64,000 nt of DNA from Corallium rubrum (lineage: Eukaryota > Cnidaria > Anthozoa > Scleralcyonacea > Coralliidae): positions 26,672,788 through 26,736,787 of the forward strand of contig OZ035997.1 of assembly GCA_964035015.1 (NCBI GenBank), in the 5' to 3' direction. The notes under the pieces were generated by a model, which was given only the letters and a program-made list of their open reading frames with translations, made no database searches and was not told where the DNA came from. Both the position numbers and the translations under genes were made by a program. Shown piece by piece: positions 53,301 through 62,273 of the stretch; position 1 is the stretch's first letter; every line of letters begins with the position of its first letter.

Positions 53301-55500
53301 CAGATCATACCTTATTAATAACATGCAGAGGCAATTCAGCCTCGAGTTTTGTGCATCCATAATCTCAGTCTACAGTACTTGTGACAAAGTGAGGAACTCT
53401 TCTCCCACCCCTTACGGTCAGGGTCCAAGTTGCCCAATGTATGAGGGGTATTGTAATCGTCAAGCACAGACATGAGAGTCTTGCTTTCCCTGGCTTGCCA
53501 GGTGACAGTTATGTAGTTTAGTTAATTGTTACTTCGTCAGTTCTTCCACCCCTTGTTGCAGTTGTGTGTGCAACTCTCCCCATTGGAGAAGGTCCTTGTT
53601 TTTATCTTCACCCTTGCTTCTTTGGGGCACCATTTGTCTCAATGTCTCAATTGATCCGTGAAGCGGCCAGGACTGATTCTCTTCTCTTTGGAGAGGTTGT
53701 TCCGTTTAATAGTTTTACCGGTCCACCCTCTTTTTGAGCAGCATTTGAGCCGATTTGTCATGGTCGAGTCCACCTAGTATGTACCACAGAATATCACAGT
53801 ACAGTACATGTACCACAAAGTACCAGTTTGTTTATTTCTTTTATAAAATTTGGTGGAAACATGCTATATACTTTATTTTTGTGAATATGTATTAATTTTA
53901 GTCTAAACGGACATATAAAAACAAAAAAAGGGTACTACCAAATCAATTCTTAAAAATAATCTGGTTTAACAATAAAATTCTACGTTTTTTATAATTTTTT
54001 CCTCTTAATGCCTATAAAATCCCGAATTTTGAAATTAAGTTTGCAAACCAGCATAATTTAAGTTGCTCAATAGTCATAAATTAACCCTTAATCAATTGAT
54101 TAGTACTACCGCATATATATCTTTGAAAAATGGGAGTTACTATTTATACATTGGTATTCTGTAGTGATTTTAGTATTTACCTTTCACTTAAGTCAGCAAT
54201 ATTTTTTTACATCCAACAGTATTAGCATACAACATTACACACCAAATTCTCATACAATTTGATAAACCGTTCCTTACTTATTGCATGTTTTTTGCACTGG
54301 TATTCTGTGGTACGTCAGGTATCCGAAAAAATGTTAACATGCCATATTATATGTATTTTACAAAAGATATGGAACACTTAAATTTGCGCGGTATTCTGTG
54401 GTACATGGCACGGATTACTTCCATGGATTACATCTTAATAAGAAACTTTTATTGCTGAAAAACAGCGAAAATAGATGAAATAGATGATGATGAACATTAT
54501 AAAAGTAAATTCCAGCATCCAGATGAGAAAGAAACAGAAGAAAATAATGCTAGTTTGGTGTTTTGACAAAGTTAAAGGAAGTGAAGACCAAGAAATACAA
54601 GATAATGCAATATAATAAACTACTTAATAACCTCGACCGTTCGGTCTTTACAGTAAAATATTAAACCTCGGTCTTGAATGTATTAACCTCAGTTTAATAT
54701 TTTTCCATAAATACCTCACTCTCGGTTATTAAGTTGTTACTATTACACTGTAAGCCTATTTACATCTTGTTAATATTAGATGACATCATCATTTGTTCTA
54801 TGAGAGTATAAATATGGGATCCATCTTAACTAACAACAATCAGTTGATGATGAAGATGAAAACACTACTCAAAATGTTGTGTCATAAACAGTAACGTTTT
54901 ACTGTAAGTTGCATTAAATTACCTGATTTTTCACCTGGCTGCCTTGAGAATTTATTTGTTCTCACTTTATACCTAAATGCTTATTTACATGTATATAGTA
55001 CTGTATTAATACATGTACTTTAAAACAGTATAAAAATAAGATAAATATATAAAAAATATACAACTACAATAGTCGAAACCAGGCACAAAACTATCAAATT
55101 TGTATGTTTCAAAAGAATTATTTTAATTTGCCCGAAACTTGAGGTCATATTGTTTCTTGCGGACCTCTTCCTTCTATTATTACGATAAACGAAAGTAGTC
55201 CTACCATATACTTACCTCTTTTCCGTACTCATAGTATATGAAAATAAATAAAATAACATAAAATGTGAAAGTAAAAGAATAAAACAATATTTAAACCCGT
55301 TTGTGTCTTGTAAACACAGAAAATATTCACAATTCACAAGACGTACGTCGTACGCTTGATTTTGTCTTACCTATACAAAGAACTAGCACATAAGCATAAT
55401 AGGACCAAACCACAATGGAAAAGATAAAAATAACGGGCAGCCACTGGACAACTCTCATAAAACAGTTTATAACGTCCAATAATTTCCCCATATTGCCCAT
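35522..55500 (-). CDS. palmitoyltransferase of the ZDHHC2/15/20 group (10 exons, 359 aa)
   Basis: Proposed join on the minus strand: 55500-55371, 50618-50592, 49409-49315, 49226-49185, 46883-46814, 45291-45222, 44945-44792, 40325-40196, 36935-36806, 35753-35522. All borders are GT-AG and the frame closes exactly. The product transfers palmitate to cysteines of membrane-bound proteins at Golgi or plasma membrane. Seen: four membrane segments (about residues 20-42, 53-75, 167-189, 205-230). The cysteine-rich domain lies between the second and third, with C126, C129, HC140, C143, C146 and the catalytic DHHC at 151-154 followed by [12 protein letters not shown] at 237-240 is the TTxE motif and NFRQVFG at 264-270 is the PaCCT motif. 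The usual DPG motif is replaced by SPG after membrane segment 2. Length fits ZDHHC2/15/20 (about 335-370 aa). The acidic C-terminal tail ([21 protein letters not shown]) is not readily matched. Which of the three paralogs it matches cannot be decided by eye. Confidence 0.9.
35960..36040 (-). repeat. hammerhead-ribozyme-like motif
   Basis: On the minus strand: CTGACGA, then GGGC-ATTC-GCTC (a 4-bp hairpin), then GAAAC and GTT. This fits the order CUGANGA - stem II - GAAA - NUH of type I hammerheads, and ACGU next to GAAA is palindromic, as in dimer-forming versions. One extra A lies between CTGACGA and stem II, and stem I is weak. The sequence left of it (AAGGTTAGATATACTG) recurs near 60,510. 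Confidence 0.4.
36046..36196. mobile_element. ~150-bp MITE in ZDHHC intron 9
   Basis: AGCCTCGTTTCCATAAGATCG on the left is complemented by CGATCTTATGGAAACCATGC and AGGCT on the right. The ends share the AGCC start with the element at 62,727 but no clear target duplication is visible. Confidence 0.7.
36555..36675. mobile_element. foldback MITE, family member 2
   Basis: Carries AAGTTTTGTGGAAACACCAC and the flank TTTGAAAGTTTTCATGGCGATAAT shared with the 16.8-kb copy. The 3' half is replaced by a local AAATATTTCTTAGCAAAGAA palindrome, so this copy looks rearranged. Confidence 0.7.
36806..36935 (-). CDS. ZDHHC exon 9, PaCCT motif
   Basis: Acceptor TTTCTTACAG, donor ACCTC|GTATGT, 130 bases. Encodes SMRAPVF..NFRQVFG..IYTS. 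The GTATGT donor is the one that joins in frame to the last exon; the GTATAA four bases further would put a stop in frame. Confidence 0.88.
37253..37530 (+). pseudogene. Penelope-like element GIY-YIG endonuclease fragment
   Basis: The plus strand encodes, with one or more frameshifts and a stop, [18 protein letters not shown], then [19 protein letters not shown], then [19 protein letters not shown] and LISKL. This order matches the GIY-YIG endonuclease domain at the C-terminus of Penelope-like retroelements. It lies in ZDHHC intron 8 and opposes the gene. It is cut at the right by the inverted-repeat element at 37,567. Confidence 0.75.
37567..37815. mobile_element. ~250-bp foldback element next to the Penelope fragment
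   Basis: GCCGTGCTGTATAAAGAGTC on the left is complemented by GACTCTTTATACAACACGGC on the right; homology continues through TGGCACTAGCAAGT and GTGACGTAAAC. About 50-base arms with one or two mismatches. Confidence 0.75.
37915..38180. mobile_element. ~265-bp MITE with GTTTACACGG end
   Basis: The left CCCTGTTTACACGGTCAAA is imperfectly complemented by TTGGCCGTATAAACGCAA at the right. The interior contains a direct duplication (TTTAAGCGGGCTTAAAATGT occurs twice, about 60 bases apart). Confidence 0.6.
38275..38457. repeat. TTTG tetranucleotide microsatellite
   Basis: About 45 almost perfect TTTG units in ZDHHC intron 8. Confidence 0.97.
39060..39275. repeat. minisatellite, ~20-bp GAGGGTAAAACGCGGATAT unit
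   Basis: About eleven units of 15-20 bases with variants (GGTTATGA, GATGAGG) that keep the AAAACGCGG core. Confidence 0.92.
39362..39775. repeat. tandem ~85-bp repeat, five copies
   Basis: GAAATGGCTCAACCATAACA starts at 39,377, 39,460, 39,543, 39,630 and 39,721 (spacing 83-91). Units share CGCCGACGTCAAACTTTTTA and GCGGCATGGAAAGGTATCT. Small indels (TTTAATAACG) distinguish the later copies. Confidence 0.92.
40196..40325 (-). CDS. ZDHHC exon 8, membrane segment 4 and TTxE
   Basis: Acceptor TTTTTAG, donor TTGG|GTGAGT, 130 bases. Encodes HIHKGGG, a hydrophobic helix, and LVTVNRTTL with the TTxE Glu completed by the next exon. Confidence 0.9.
40750..40870. repeat. foldback with TTAAATATTTTGCC-type arms
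   Basis: TCATCTTCGCCCGATATGG and GAAAATATTTAAGTC at the left are imperfectly complemented by GACTTAAATATTTTGCCATA and TTGGGCTTAGATGA at the right. Confidence 0.6.
40935..41223. repeat. three copies of a 29-bp palindromic module inside an inverted repeat
   Basis: CGTGTTTGGAT-N(6)-TATCCAAACACG-type hairpins occur at 40,935-40,964, 41,058-41,085 and 41,175-41,205. The last two lie inside a wider inverted repeat whose arms read AAATACCAAATGGTTTTTTC and AAAACCATTTGGTATTTC. Confidence 0.75.
41952..42801. mobile_element. hAT-like MITE, CAGGGGCGCAACT ends
   Basis: The left end CAGGGGCGCAACTGGGGG is complemented by the right end TTCTAGTTGCGCCCCTG. Flanks share TATGA (41,947-41,951; 42,802-42,806); an 8-base hAT duplication is not intact. 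G/C-rich runs sit next to the ends, and GTCCGAGTGATTTTGACCAG-type arms (about 42,125 and 42,355) add an inner inverted repeat. No transposase recognised. Confidence 0.7.
43030..43905. repeat. direct and inverted copies of a GTACCCAGAGCCTGCG repeat
   Basis: Three direct units (about 43,035, 43,150 and 43,260) carry CCAGAGCCTGCGTTCCTTCT or its CAAAGCC variant, then GGTCACCGACAGGATGTGCG and GCCCTAACCCCAATCTCGTA. The last unit's extension (GGTCAGTACCAAGGAACGGA) is repeated inverted at 43,815-43,905. The unit at 43,700 region between is unrelated. ORFs here are repeat artefacts. Confidence 0.75.
44370..44435. repeat. GT, poly-G and poly-C tract
   Basis: (GT)n passes into a long G run and then C runs, giving a strong local hairpin. 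Likely part of a decayed G/C-rich MITE. Confidence 0.8.
44792..44945 (-). CDS. ZDHHC exon 7, catalytic DHHC and membrane segment 3
   Basis: Acceptor GTTTAG, donor GACG|GTGAGT, 154 bases. Encodes [17 protein letters not shown], then [13 protein letters not shown] and a hydrophobic segment ending FIKIWT. This is the best conserved part of the protein; the active-site Cys is C154 of the predicted product. Confidence 0.95.
45222..45291 (-). CDS. ZDHHC exon 6, zinc-binding cysteine region
   Basis: Acceptor TCTTATAG, donor AAAAC|GTAAGT, 70 bases. Encodes [19 protein letters not shown] and SMCK, the first half of the CX2CX3(R/K)PxRX2HC signature. Confidence 0.93.
46078..46251. repeat. CGAA tetranucleotide microsatellite
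   Basis: About 43 near-perfect ACGA units in ZDHHC intron 5; all ORFs across it are artefacts. Confidence 0.97.
46814..46883 (-). CDS. ZDHHC exon 5
   Basis: Acceptor TTTCTATAG, donor AAATA|GTAAGT, 70 bases. Encodes [20 protein letters not shown] and NSN, matching the linker before the cysteine-rich domain where vertebrate ZDHHC20 has a run ending RALPIYT. Similarity is modest, but the frame and both splice sites fit. Confidence 0.82.
47122..47259. mobile_element. ~140-bp MITE
   Basis: TTTGGTTGGCGTGCTCCATCAA is complemented by TTGATGGAGTACGCCAAAC; the inner GAAGTTGGAGAGCAC pairs with GTGCTCTCAGTCCCAACTC. Confidence 0.75.
47329..47637. mobile_element. ~310-bp MITE
   Basis: TTACGGAAATCACCGAACTG at the left is complemented by CAGTTCGGTGATTCCGTAA at the right; a second block, CTGCCACGCCTA, pairs with TAGGCGTGGCAG. 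Confidence 0.8.
47767..48260. mobile_element. probable Harbinger-like MITE, right end decayed
   Basis: The left end TTAGGGGCTGTTTACATGG matches the TTA-GGGGCC(G/T)GTTTACATG start of the element at 11,690. The interior is rich in CGGGACG units in both orientations (GGCGGGACGT, ACGTCCCGTCC-like), and the right end, around TCCATGTAA-like sequence at about 48,245, is diverged. Confidence 0.5.
48750..48812 (-). repeat. degenerate hammerhead-like repeat
   Basis: The minus strand reads CTGATGA..AAGGCTCCGTTC..AAAACGTC followed by AGTATTTTGTTGC. CUGAUGA and GUC are intact but the GAAA core has become AAAA. Same family as 61,940-62,010. Confidence 0.4.
49185..49226 (-). CDS. ZDHHC exon 4 (42 bases)
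   Basis: Acceptor CTACTTTAG, donor GAAGCA|GTAAGT, phase 0-0. Encodes [14 protein letters not shown], matching the FxLS...E(K/R) segment after membrane segment 2 in ZDHHC15/20. Confidence 0.88.
49315..49409 (-). CDS. ZDHHC exon 3, membrane segment 2
   Basis: Acceptor CTTTTTCAG, donor TTGCAG|GTATTT, 95 bases. Encodes [18 protein letters not shown] followed by [13 protein letters not shown]. The SPG replaces the usual DPG/SPx motif of the family. Confidence 0.92.
50027..50141. mobile_element. 115-bp hAT MITE with exact 8-bp duplication
   Basis: Ends CAGGAGCGTCGGA and TCCGACGCCCCTG, flanked by GTATAGCA at 50,019-50,026 and 50,142-50,149. The interior is mainly C and G runs. The ends match the hAT element at 56,351, so these are members of one family. 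Confidence 0.88.
50196..50580 (+). pseudogene. non-LTR retrotransposon (LINE) ORF2 C-terminus and 3' tail
   Basis: The open frame to 50,432 contains [20 protein letters not shown] and [13 protein letters not shown], then [12 protein letters not shown]. This is the typical tail of ORF2 in LINEs of the CR1/L2/Rex/RTE kind, where the reverse transcriptase ends in ..YNTR..., ..G...W..L and ..F. It is followed by GGACCCCTTTGAAAATCAC and ends in an AAATAAATAAA tail. 5'-truncated, inserted in ZDHHC intron 2 on the opposite strand. Confidence 0.7.
50592..50618 (-). CDS. ZDHHC microexon 2 (27 bases)
   Basis: Acceptor TTTCTTATAG, donor AGAG|GTAGGT, phase 1-1. Encodes IVDNNVER plus two split codons in the first luminal loop between membrane segments 1 and 2, where ZDHHC20 has GNEENGK. 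Its length is a multiple of three, so skipping it would keep the frame. Confidence 0.82.
50770..50835 (-). repeat. strongly degenerate hammerhead-like repeat
   Basis: On the minus strand GATGAAGGGTTCTACTCATG and AATCAGTATTTCATTAC align with the family seen at 61,940, but several core positions are lost. Confidence 0.3.
51640..51835. repeat. A-rich degenerate repeat, AAAAATCCC units
   Basis: About twenty AAAATC(C/T)C(A)-type units of 10-12 bases with drift. Confidence 0.8.
52608..52665. repeat. short inverted repeat
   Basis: GTAAAAACGCCAGGTAAAAGG is complemented by CCTTTTACCTTGCGTTTTTAC around a GGCCAGGCCGGCC centre. Confidence 0.75.
52680..55370. other. ZDHHC intron 1, nothing specific recognised
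   Basis: AT-rich sequence; a GTGGTACAT/TACCACA phrase recurs near 53,780-53,820 and 54,300-54,410. No exons or element ends found. Confidence 0.4.
55371..55500 (-). CDS. ZDHHC exon 1, start codon and membrane segment 1
   Basis: Starts at ATG 55,500 ([14 protein letters not shown]) and ends TGTATAG|GTAAG in phase 1. The segment [20 protein letters not shown] followed by YVLVLC closely follows the N-terminus of ZDHHC15/20. A second in-frame ATG is three codons downstream; an out-of-frame ATG at 55,508 leads quickly to a stop. Confidence 0.88.
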
Positions 55501-56350
55501 ATTGACATAATTTTTGTCTGATCACACGAAGAAAGTCAAAATATAAAATAATTTGGAAACTTTAGTCGCGTGGGGACTGGTGAGAGACTTCCCCAATGGA
55601 AGTCTGGGAAGGTCGAGAGTAGACAACATGGTTTGTTGACTTTGTATACAAGAAGACGAAGTGGAATTTCAAACGAGAAATAAATCTATTTGCTGGTTTT
55701 TGATTTTGATTTTGTTGTGGTTTGCTTAAAGTGGATTTATATACATTCGTTCGAGTTTGGTACGTGATATTTTACTATTTATTACTATCTCTTGTGCCAA
55801 TTTCATCCATTGATTGTCGAGCATATTAAATTGATAATTTGTGAAAATGGGACACCCGACATTGGCTATTTTTTGCTAGAAAGCAAAGTATAGTAAGCAT
55901 AGAATTTCCACAAATGTTCCACAAAAAATACAAATGTTCAATGAACTTAAATATTCTTAAAAAATAAAAATTGGACAATTAGTAGATTGTATATATAATC
56001 CCTTGAGACTTAAAGACAAAGAGATTGGTGGCCATGTTGGTTTGTAGTGTGATCAATTCAACCAACATTTGGTGATGCATAGAATTTCTTTATTCTTTAA
56101 AACTCCCTGCTAAATTTATTAAGGAAAAGTACAGTTCACATGAAAAGATTATTCCTTACTAAATTTGACAGGAACAAAGCAATTCTGGTAGCAATTCAGG
56201 TAGTGGTAGTGGAGATGAACTTATTATGAAAGTATGCCAATGACTGAAGCAGATTGTTAGAAAGTCAATTAATCCATTGTTCCTTAGGCTGTATAAAGGC
56301 TGGTTTAGATGGCACAACCTTTTGCCTATAACTGTCACACGCAACCTGCT

Positions 56351-56752
56351 CAGGGGCATCGGAAGCGGGGGGGCCTGGGCCCCCCACTTTTTTTGGTGGT
56401 GGGGGGGGGGGCCTGAATATATTTGGGGCCCCCCACTTTTTAACAAGACCAGTAATAAACAAGGCCAGTAATACAGTTATGATTAACCAAATCACTAATC
56501 CTAGCTAACCCACGACTTTGAATAAAGATATAATAAAGAAATTTGAATGCAGATATTCAATGTCCAGAAAAGTGTTGTCTTTTGAGTATTTTGTGACATT
56601 TTTGGACCTTTAGAATTCTGTAAATCCTTGTCCTAAAATGCAGGAAATGGCATTTCAGAGACTCTAGATTTCAAAATTTCCTGGACCCCCAGACCCCCGG
56701 ACCCCCTAAAATTTTTGCCCCCCCCCCTTTTAGTGTCGCTCCGATGCCACTG
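56351..56752. mobile_element. 402-bp hAT MITE with exact 8-bp duplication
   Basis: Ends CAGGGGCATCGGA and TCCGATGCCACTG, flanked by AACCTGCT at 56,343-56,350 and 56,753-56,760. An 8-base duplication and CAG(G/T)GG ends are hallmarks of hAT elements. G and C runs near both ends; the phrase GGAAATGGCATTTCAGAGAC is shared with several other elements in the window. No transposase. Confidence 0.9.
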
Positions 56753-57139
56753 AACCTGCTAAAGCAAGTTGTAGGCTTGATTTACACAGTGCAATTTGTG
56801 TTGTAGGTATGGTGTGAGCAGGTTGCATGTGACAGTTGTTGGCAAAATTTGTGCCATCTAAATTGACCTTAAGGGTTTTCCCTGATAATTGAGGAACTGT
56901 TTAAGGGGCTGTTTTTTGCTAACCCTGGTGGAAATGGGTTGCAGTATTTTCTGGGCGATAACCCACACAGCAACAAAAATGTCACTTTGGGAAAAATAAA
57001 TCAGTGTATTACCACACCATCGGATAACCTGCAGCTGCTAATAATAACAATTGCAAGATGAAAGTAGAATCCTTGGTTTCCAGTCTTCTTGATGGCATTG
57101 TCTTAAGAATTCAACAGATTACCCGCACCACCCTATAAG

Positions 57140-57240
57140 GATCTTGGGCACTTCCCCATTGAAAATTTTTGAATTTAGGGTCTCTGAATTGACATTTCCT
57201 GCAGTGGTGTAGCCCCCCCCCCCCAATGGTCTCCAAGACC
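57140..57240. repeat. fragment of the G/C-run MITE family
   Basis: AAAATTTTTGAATTTAGGGT, TTTCCTGCAGTGGTGTAG and a C run match (inverted) the family seen at 56,640. Only one end is present. Confidence 0.5.
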
Positions 57241-57509
57241 ATTCTCAGGGGGGGCAGTTGTTTTAAGGCCAAGTGAGTAGACTAGTAAATGTGTTATATA
57301 CAGTAATTATATTTCAGGCATGCTTATGCTATAAATTACAATACTAAGGTTCTATACAAAATGCCTCCAACTTGTTTTACATTTACAACATTTACATTTA
57401 TAAATAGATCTAAAGATATTCTGACGTGTATCATTCTATGTTCTGGTTTGATTTCAACAAAATTATGTAATTTATGGCTTTCAGATTACTCTTAAATACT
57501 TACTTCAAA

Positions 57510-57655
57510 ATACAGGAAATACATGTAGTGTTTCCAAGACCCTAGAAATCCAAAATTTTCCAGGGGAGCATACCCCCAGACCCCCCTACAATATTGAGGT
57601 TCTTGCCCCCCCCCCCCCCCCCCCCAACCCAAGACTCTGGCAATGCCACTGATTT
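57510..57655. repeat. fragment of the G/C-run MITE family
   Basis: ACAGGAAATACATGTAGTG, CCAAAATTTTCCAGGGGAGC and a long C run end at GGCAATGCCACTG, a hAT-like right end. The left end is missing. Confidence 0.55.
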
Positions 57656-58115
57656 TCTGCACTTTCAGAGTACTTTGAACAAAATCTAAAAGTTTCAAAT
57701 CCTTTTTTTAGTAGTTTTGTATTAACCCATTTTATACTGTAGTAGTACACCATTTATGCTGATGTGCCATATAAATATACAGTACAGTAATATATTACTG
57801 TAAGTATGACCAGTGCAGATTTCACCAACCTCACACTGTGATGAAAGTTATACTGTACTGGTAAAGTTTTTGTAAATCTGTGCAGTAATGTTGCTGTCAT
57901 ATGATAAGAGCAGTTTATTTTGACATGTTTGAAATAACAAACAAACTCTGGAACTATTTTGCGTACAGACCTGTACATTTGACTTGTTATTAAGTGCTCT
58001 GTTATAATTTTAATTAAAATTTGCATATTTATATTACATGTCCATGTAGGTTTAATGTCACATGGGTGAAAAGACGAGAGCATGGCTTTTTAAAAGGTAA
58101 CAAAAATAGAACAAA

Positions 58116-58226
58116 ATGCCTGGTACTACTTCTTCCAATGCAATAATTGAAGTATGGCAAGAAAACATGGAGGAAGAATTTTCAAAGATGAGGGAGACAG
58201 TGGTTAATTATCATTATGTTGCCATG
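58116..58226 (+). CDS. CNOT7: CNOT7/8 exon 1
   Basis: Starts ATG at 58,116 (ACAAAATGC context) and ends GCCATG|GTGAGT in phase 0. Encodes 37 residues ending NYHYVAM, immediately before the catalytic DTE. Confidence 0.92.
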
Positions 58227-59499
58227 GTGAGTTGTATAATGGTTAATAGTACAGTAGTGCTGCTTTGTTTCTGAAATACAGTAGTTGGCAATGGGTGCAG
58301 TTCACAATCTTAAATGTGCTGACTGCCAGACCATATTGTTGTACATGTATATTGGTGAGACTGGCAGAAACTTGAAAACAAAACTAACTGAACTTAAATG
58401 AGCAATAGAGATTTAAGATGAAACCAATCACAGGCAAACTAAACAGTTCATTGACTGGGACATTGATGTACTGTAGCACTGCATTACTTATTGCACTAAC
58501 TACAGTCATCGACTTACTGTACACTGGAAAGTTAGTACACAAACTTGAACAACAACAACAACCAGCAACAAAGAAATAAAGTGAACTGTGATAGAGCTAG
58601 AAACAGCTACCGTTTCTTTATAACTTCAAACATTTTCTTCAATAAGTAAGCCTTATAAAAAAATATATTATAAAAGCTTATTATATAAAGCTTCCTAGAA
58701 TGTCTGAGTGTTCTTCTTGATGAGTAAAATTGTCTGGAGAGTGTATTATGCAATAAAAGGGGTTGTTTTTGGTGGCTCAAGCAGGAATTTAGTTGCAAGT
58801 AAATAATGCTTGCAATACTGAATAGTTAACTACAGTTATTTCTGTAGCTTAATTTCATTGTGATTTAATTTGAGATTACAGTACATGTATATCTATTTTT
58901 ATCTAATAGTCCAGGAGAAACAATTATAATTAGTTTTCTCAGAACATATAGAATTACAAGAAGTTACAACATTAATATATGCCCTTTCATTCTTGCTATT
59001 CTAGGACACTGAATTTCCTGGTGTTGTTGCTAGGCCAATTGGTGAATTTAAAAGTACATCTGACTATCAATACCAGCTTTTAAGATGTAATGTAGATTTA
59101 TTGAAGATCATTCAGTTAGGATTAACATTTTATGATGATAATGGTAATCAACCTCCTGGTGGCGGAACATGGCAGTTCAATTTCAAGTTTAATTTGACGT
59201 AAGTGACATTTTCTGTTTCACTGTGAACATTCAGTATTGTATGCTAATACATACCTGGTCGTTAGAAGCGCACTGCAATGTGCAGGGCTCAAAATAACGG
59301 ATGGTCATTGACCGGCCAAATTTGTATAACGCCAGTCATTTTGACCGGTCATATTATTTGCAATTCATTTTATTACTTCCATTTGAAGGAAATTAAAAGG
59401 ATTGTTGTTGTGCTGTTATAGATCCCTTTCATAATGTCTGATATATATTGAAGTGAACTACGCATGCATTTTTATGACAAACGTTCATATCAGTACTAG

Positions 59500-59534
<35 letters not shown>

Positions 59535-62231
59535 CGTAGAATATACTACTTTTTTTTTGTTTTTTGTTGGGGGTTTGTTTGGTTGGTTGTTTTTTTTGGG
59601 GGGGGGGGGGGAGGGGAGGGGGGAGGCTCGTGAAATTTGACCGGTCAAAAATCGCCTTTGACTGGTCACAATTGTAACTGACCAGTCATGACCGGCGTAA
59701 CATGAAACGTTATTTTGAGCCCTGAATGTGCCACACCCAGTCAACTCTATTATCCATAATTACATGTATCTGGAATGATAATTTCAGTCATTATTACACT
59801 TCAAAAGTGAAGTAAGGATCTTTGTATCAGGATCACGTCGGATTGATGGATTCAGTCCTCTACATTGTGTGTTACGGTGTTACCTTTTGACCGTGTAGGG
59901 AGCTGTTTGTAGAGGGGGACTGAAAGCGACGTATTATACTGTACATTAGCTCACTTCACTTTCTGCCCCGGAGACAGAGTTTCTGTTCCAGTTATGAAAA
60001 TTGAGTTCACTGGCTCTGCAGCCTATCACGTAGGTCTTACAGTAAGTCATCATACCTGTAACTAAGACATTTCTCTATACACGCCTGGTTGTGACAAGAT
60101 ATCATGCTCAACTTTATTCCCAGTTTAGGGAAAATGTTCTAAGAAAATGCTTCCTTTAGTGTAGCATAACATGACAACATACTGTACATATCGGAACATT
60201 TTATAGTAGCGGTCTAGCGGAACGTCTTATAGAACATGTCTTACGACATAGTAGAATGTCTTACTAAAAAGCGTAACGTTTTATAGCGTAGCGGAACATT
60301 TTATAGCAAAGAGGAACGTCTTACGACATAACATAACGTCTTACCACACAATATAGCGCAGCAGAACGTCTTACGACATAATAGTATCACGTCTTACCAC
60401 ATATACAGTATAGCGTAACGTTTTATAGCGTAGCGCAACGTCTTGCAATGTACTGTAGCAAAACGTTTGCTTTGCATTTTCCCATTTCACTTAAATTTTC
60501 GAAATATAGTAAGGTTAGATATACTGCCGAAACAGAGAACGTAGGAGTCTGTCAGAGAGGAACGTGGAAAATAAAATAAATGCTTCGCAAATTGCCAAGT
60601 TTGAACGACATATACATTCATTATAGGAATACAAAATATACCCTGGATGACAGATGTTTTTAAAAGAGGTGGAAATGTTGGAAGGTTTTATGCAAGATTG
60701 AACGTGTTGTATACAATGGTTGCATGCATGTGCAGCATAGAAAACGTTGAACGATACATTGTGTATAAGTTTCTCATACAGAATAAAACTCTTTGATATA
60801 CTGTATGTAATGAAGGGAGTGTGAAATTATAGACAAACCCATTTTCGTTCTCAAACGCCGCAGAAGGGAATGGATGTACATAAATAGCGCTTTATTGTAC
60901 ACTGTAGTCCCAACAATGAAAGCAAAAAACTGGAAATTTGTATTATCAATCAAAAGAGATTTTAACTTTGGCATGGAAGTGCGATTCTGACACATTGCTC
61001 GATGCTGCCAAACGTTTTTCGCGTATCGTATCGCGTTGCCTTCTTCTGGTCTTCACTAGCTAGAGTAAGAAAAAGCAAGCAGTTTACAGTCAAGATGGAA
61101 AGACCTTCCCACTTTCGCTTCGGTAAACCGTTGTTGATTTCAGTACTAACGATTGATAAGTTGTCAATTACAATTGCGCTTTCAGAAATGCTGTATTGTC
61201 TCTTGTTTGACCTCGCGGAAAAGATTGGATGGCGAGCATTTTTCAACGATTGTATTCTACAAAGATTGCTTTGCCCGGTTGGTAGATACATCTACGCAAA
61301 TTTCTCTTATAACTCTTTTTTTTTTGCAGTATACGGTAAGTTCTACCCGGTCTACTACAATCTTCTGTAACCGCCGCAGTATTTTTGAAAATGGGTCCGT
61401 AATTGACAGTCATTGAATCGTTATTATTGAAATGCACAACGGTTTACAGAAGCGGAAGTGGGAAGGTATTTCCATTTTGACTGTAAGTGTAACAGCATTT
61501 GAAAAATACGCCACTCTTCCAGATGTGATGTACATACAGTTCAGTACTACAGTATTTTACCGGTTCTGCAAGTGTTTTAGTTTATATAAAACTCTCTTCT
61601 TAATTTCTAAAGTGCATTACTTAATGTATGTTTCTAGTGAAGATATGTATGCGCAAGAGTCCATTGAACTACTTGATCGTTCAGGAATAAAATTTAAGCA
61701 ACATGAAGAACATGGGATAGAAGTTGATGACTTTGCTGAACTATTGATGACGTCAGGAGTTGTTTTAAGTGATGATATCAAGTGGCTTTCTTTTCACAGG
61801 TACAGTATACAATTCAAATACTGTAGTGAAATCACATGAATTTGTGTCATTCAATTAAAAAAACCCCAACTCAATTACGCGGTTAGAATTCAAGTGTGGG
61901 ATGCAGGGGTTTTTTCGTTCCCTGTTGTTGTTGGTAAACTGCCAAGAATAGTTTTAGTAACAAAACACTGACGTTCCGAGCAGAGTCCTTCATCAGAGTA
62001 AAATGTCATGAAATGAAATAAAACAGGGTTGCCACCTTTTAAATTTGCTCTATCTAAAACACTGCCTAGTGCATGCCCACACACCACACAGTACAATTTT
62101 TTTTGCTGCAAGTCTTCAAAAGTGGTAATTCTGCATGTATATGCTTTTATTTTTCCGCGTGTGTTGCAGTTATAAAGCGCATGTCAACTCTTATATTATT
62201 ATTATTATTATTATTATTCTTCTTCTTCTTC

Positions 62232-62273
<42 letters not shown>

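Larger units (their letters stand above)
55501..58115. other. divergent intergenic region between ZDHHC and CNOT7/8
   Basis: About 2.6 kb between two start codons on opposite strands, so promoters of both genes must lie here or in upstream non-coding exons. No TATA box stands out. Contains the hAT MITE at 56,351, G/C-run repeats at 57,150-57,240 and 57,510-57,650, and otherwise AT-rich sequence. Confidence 0.5.

Noticed and set aside
61002-61437. Overlapping ORFs of 87-122 codons on both strands in CNOT7/8 intron 2
   Set aside because: They span an inverted-repeat MITE and show no family resemblance.
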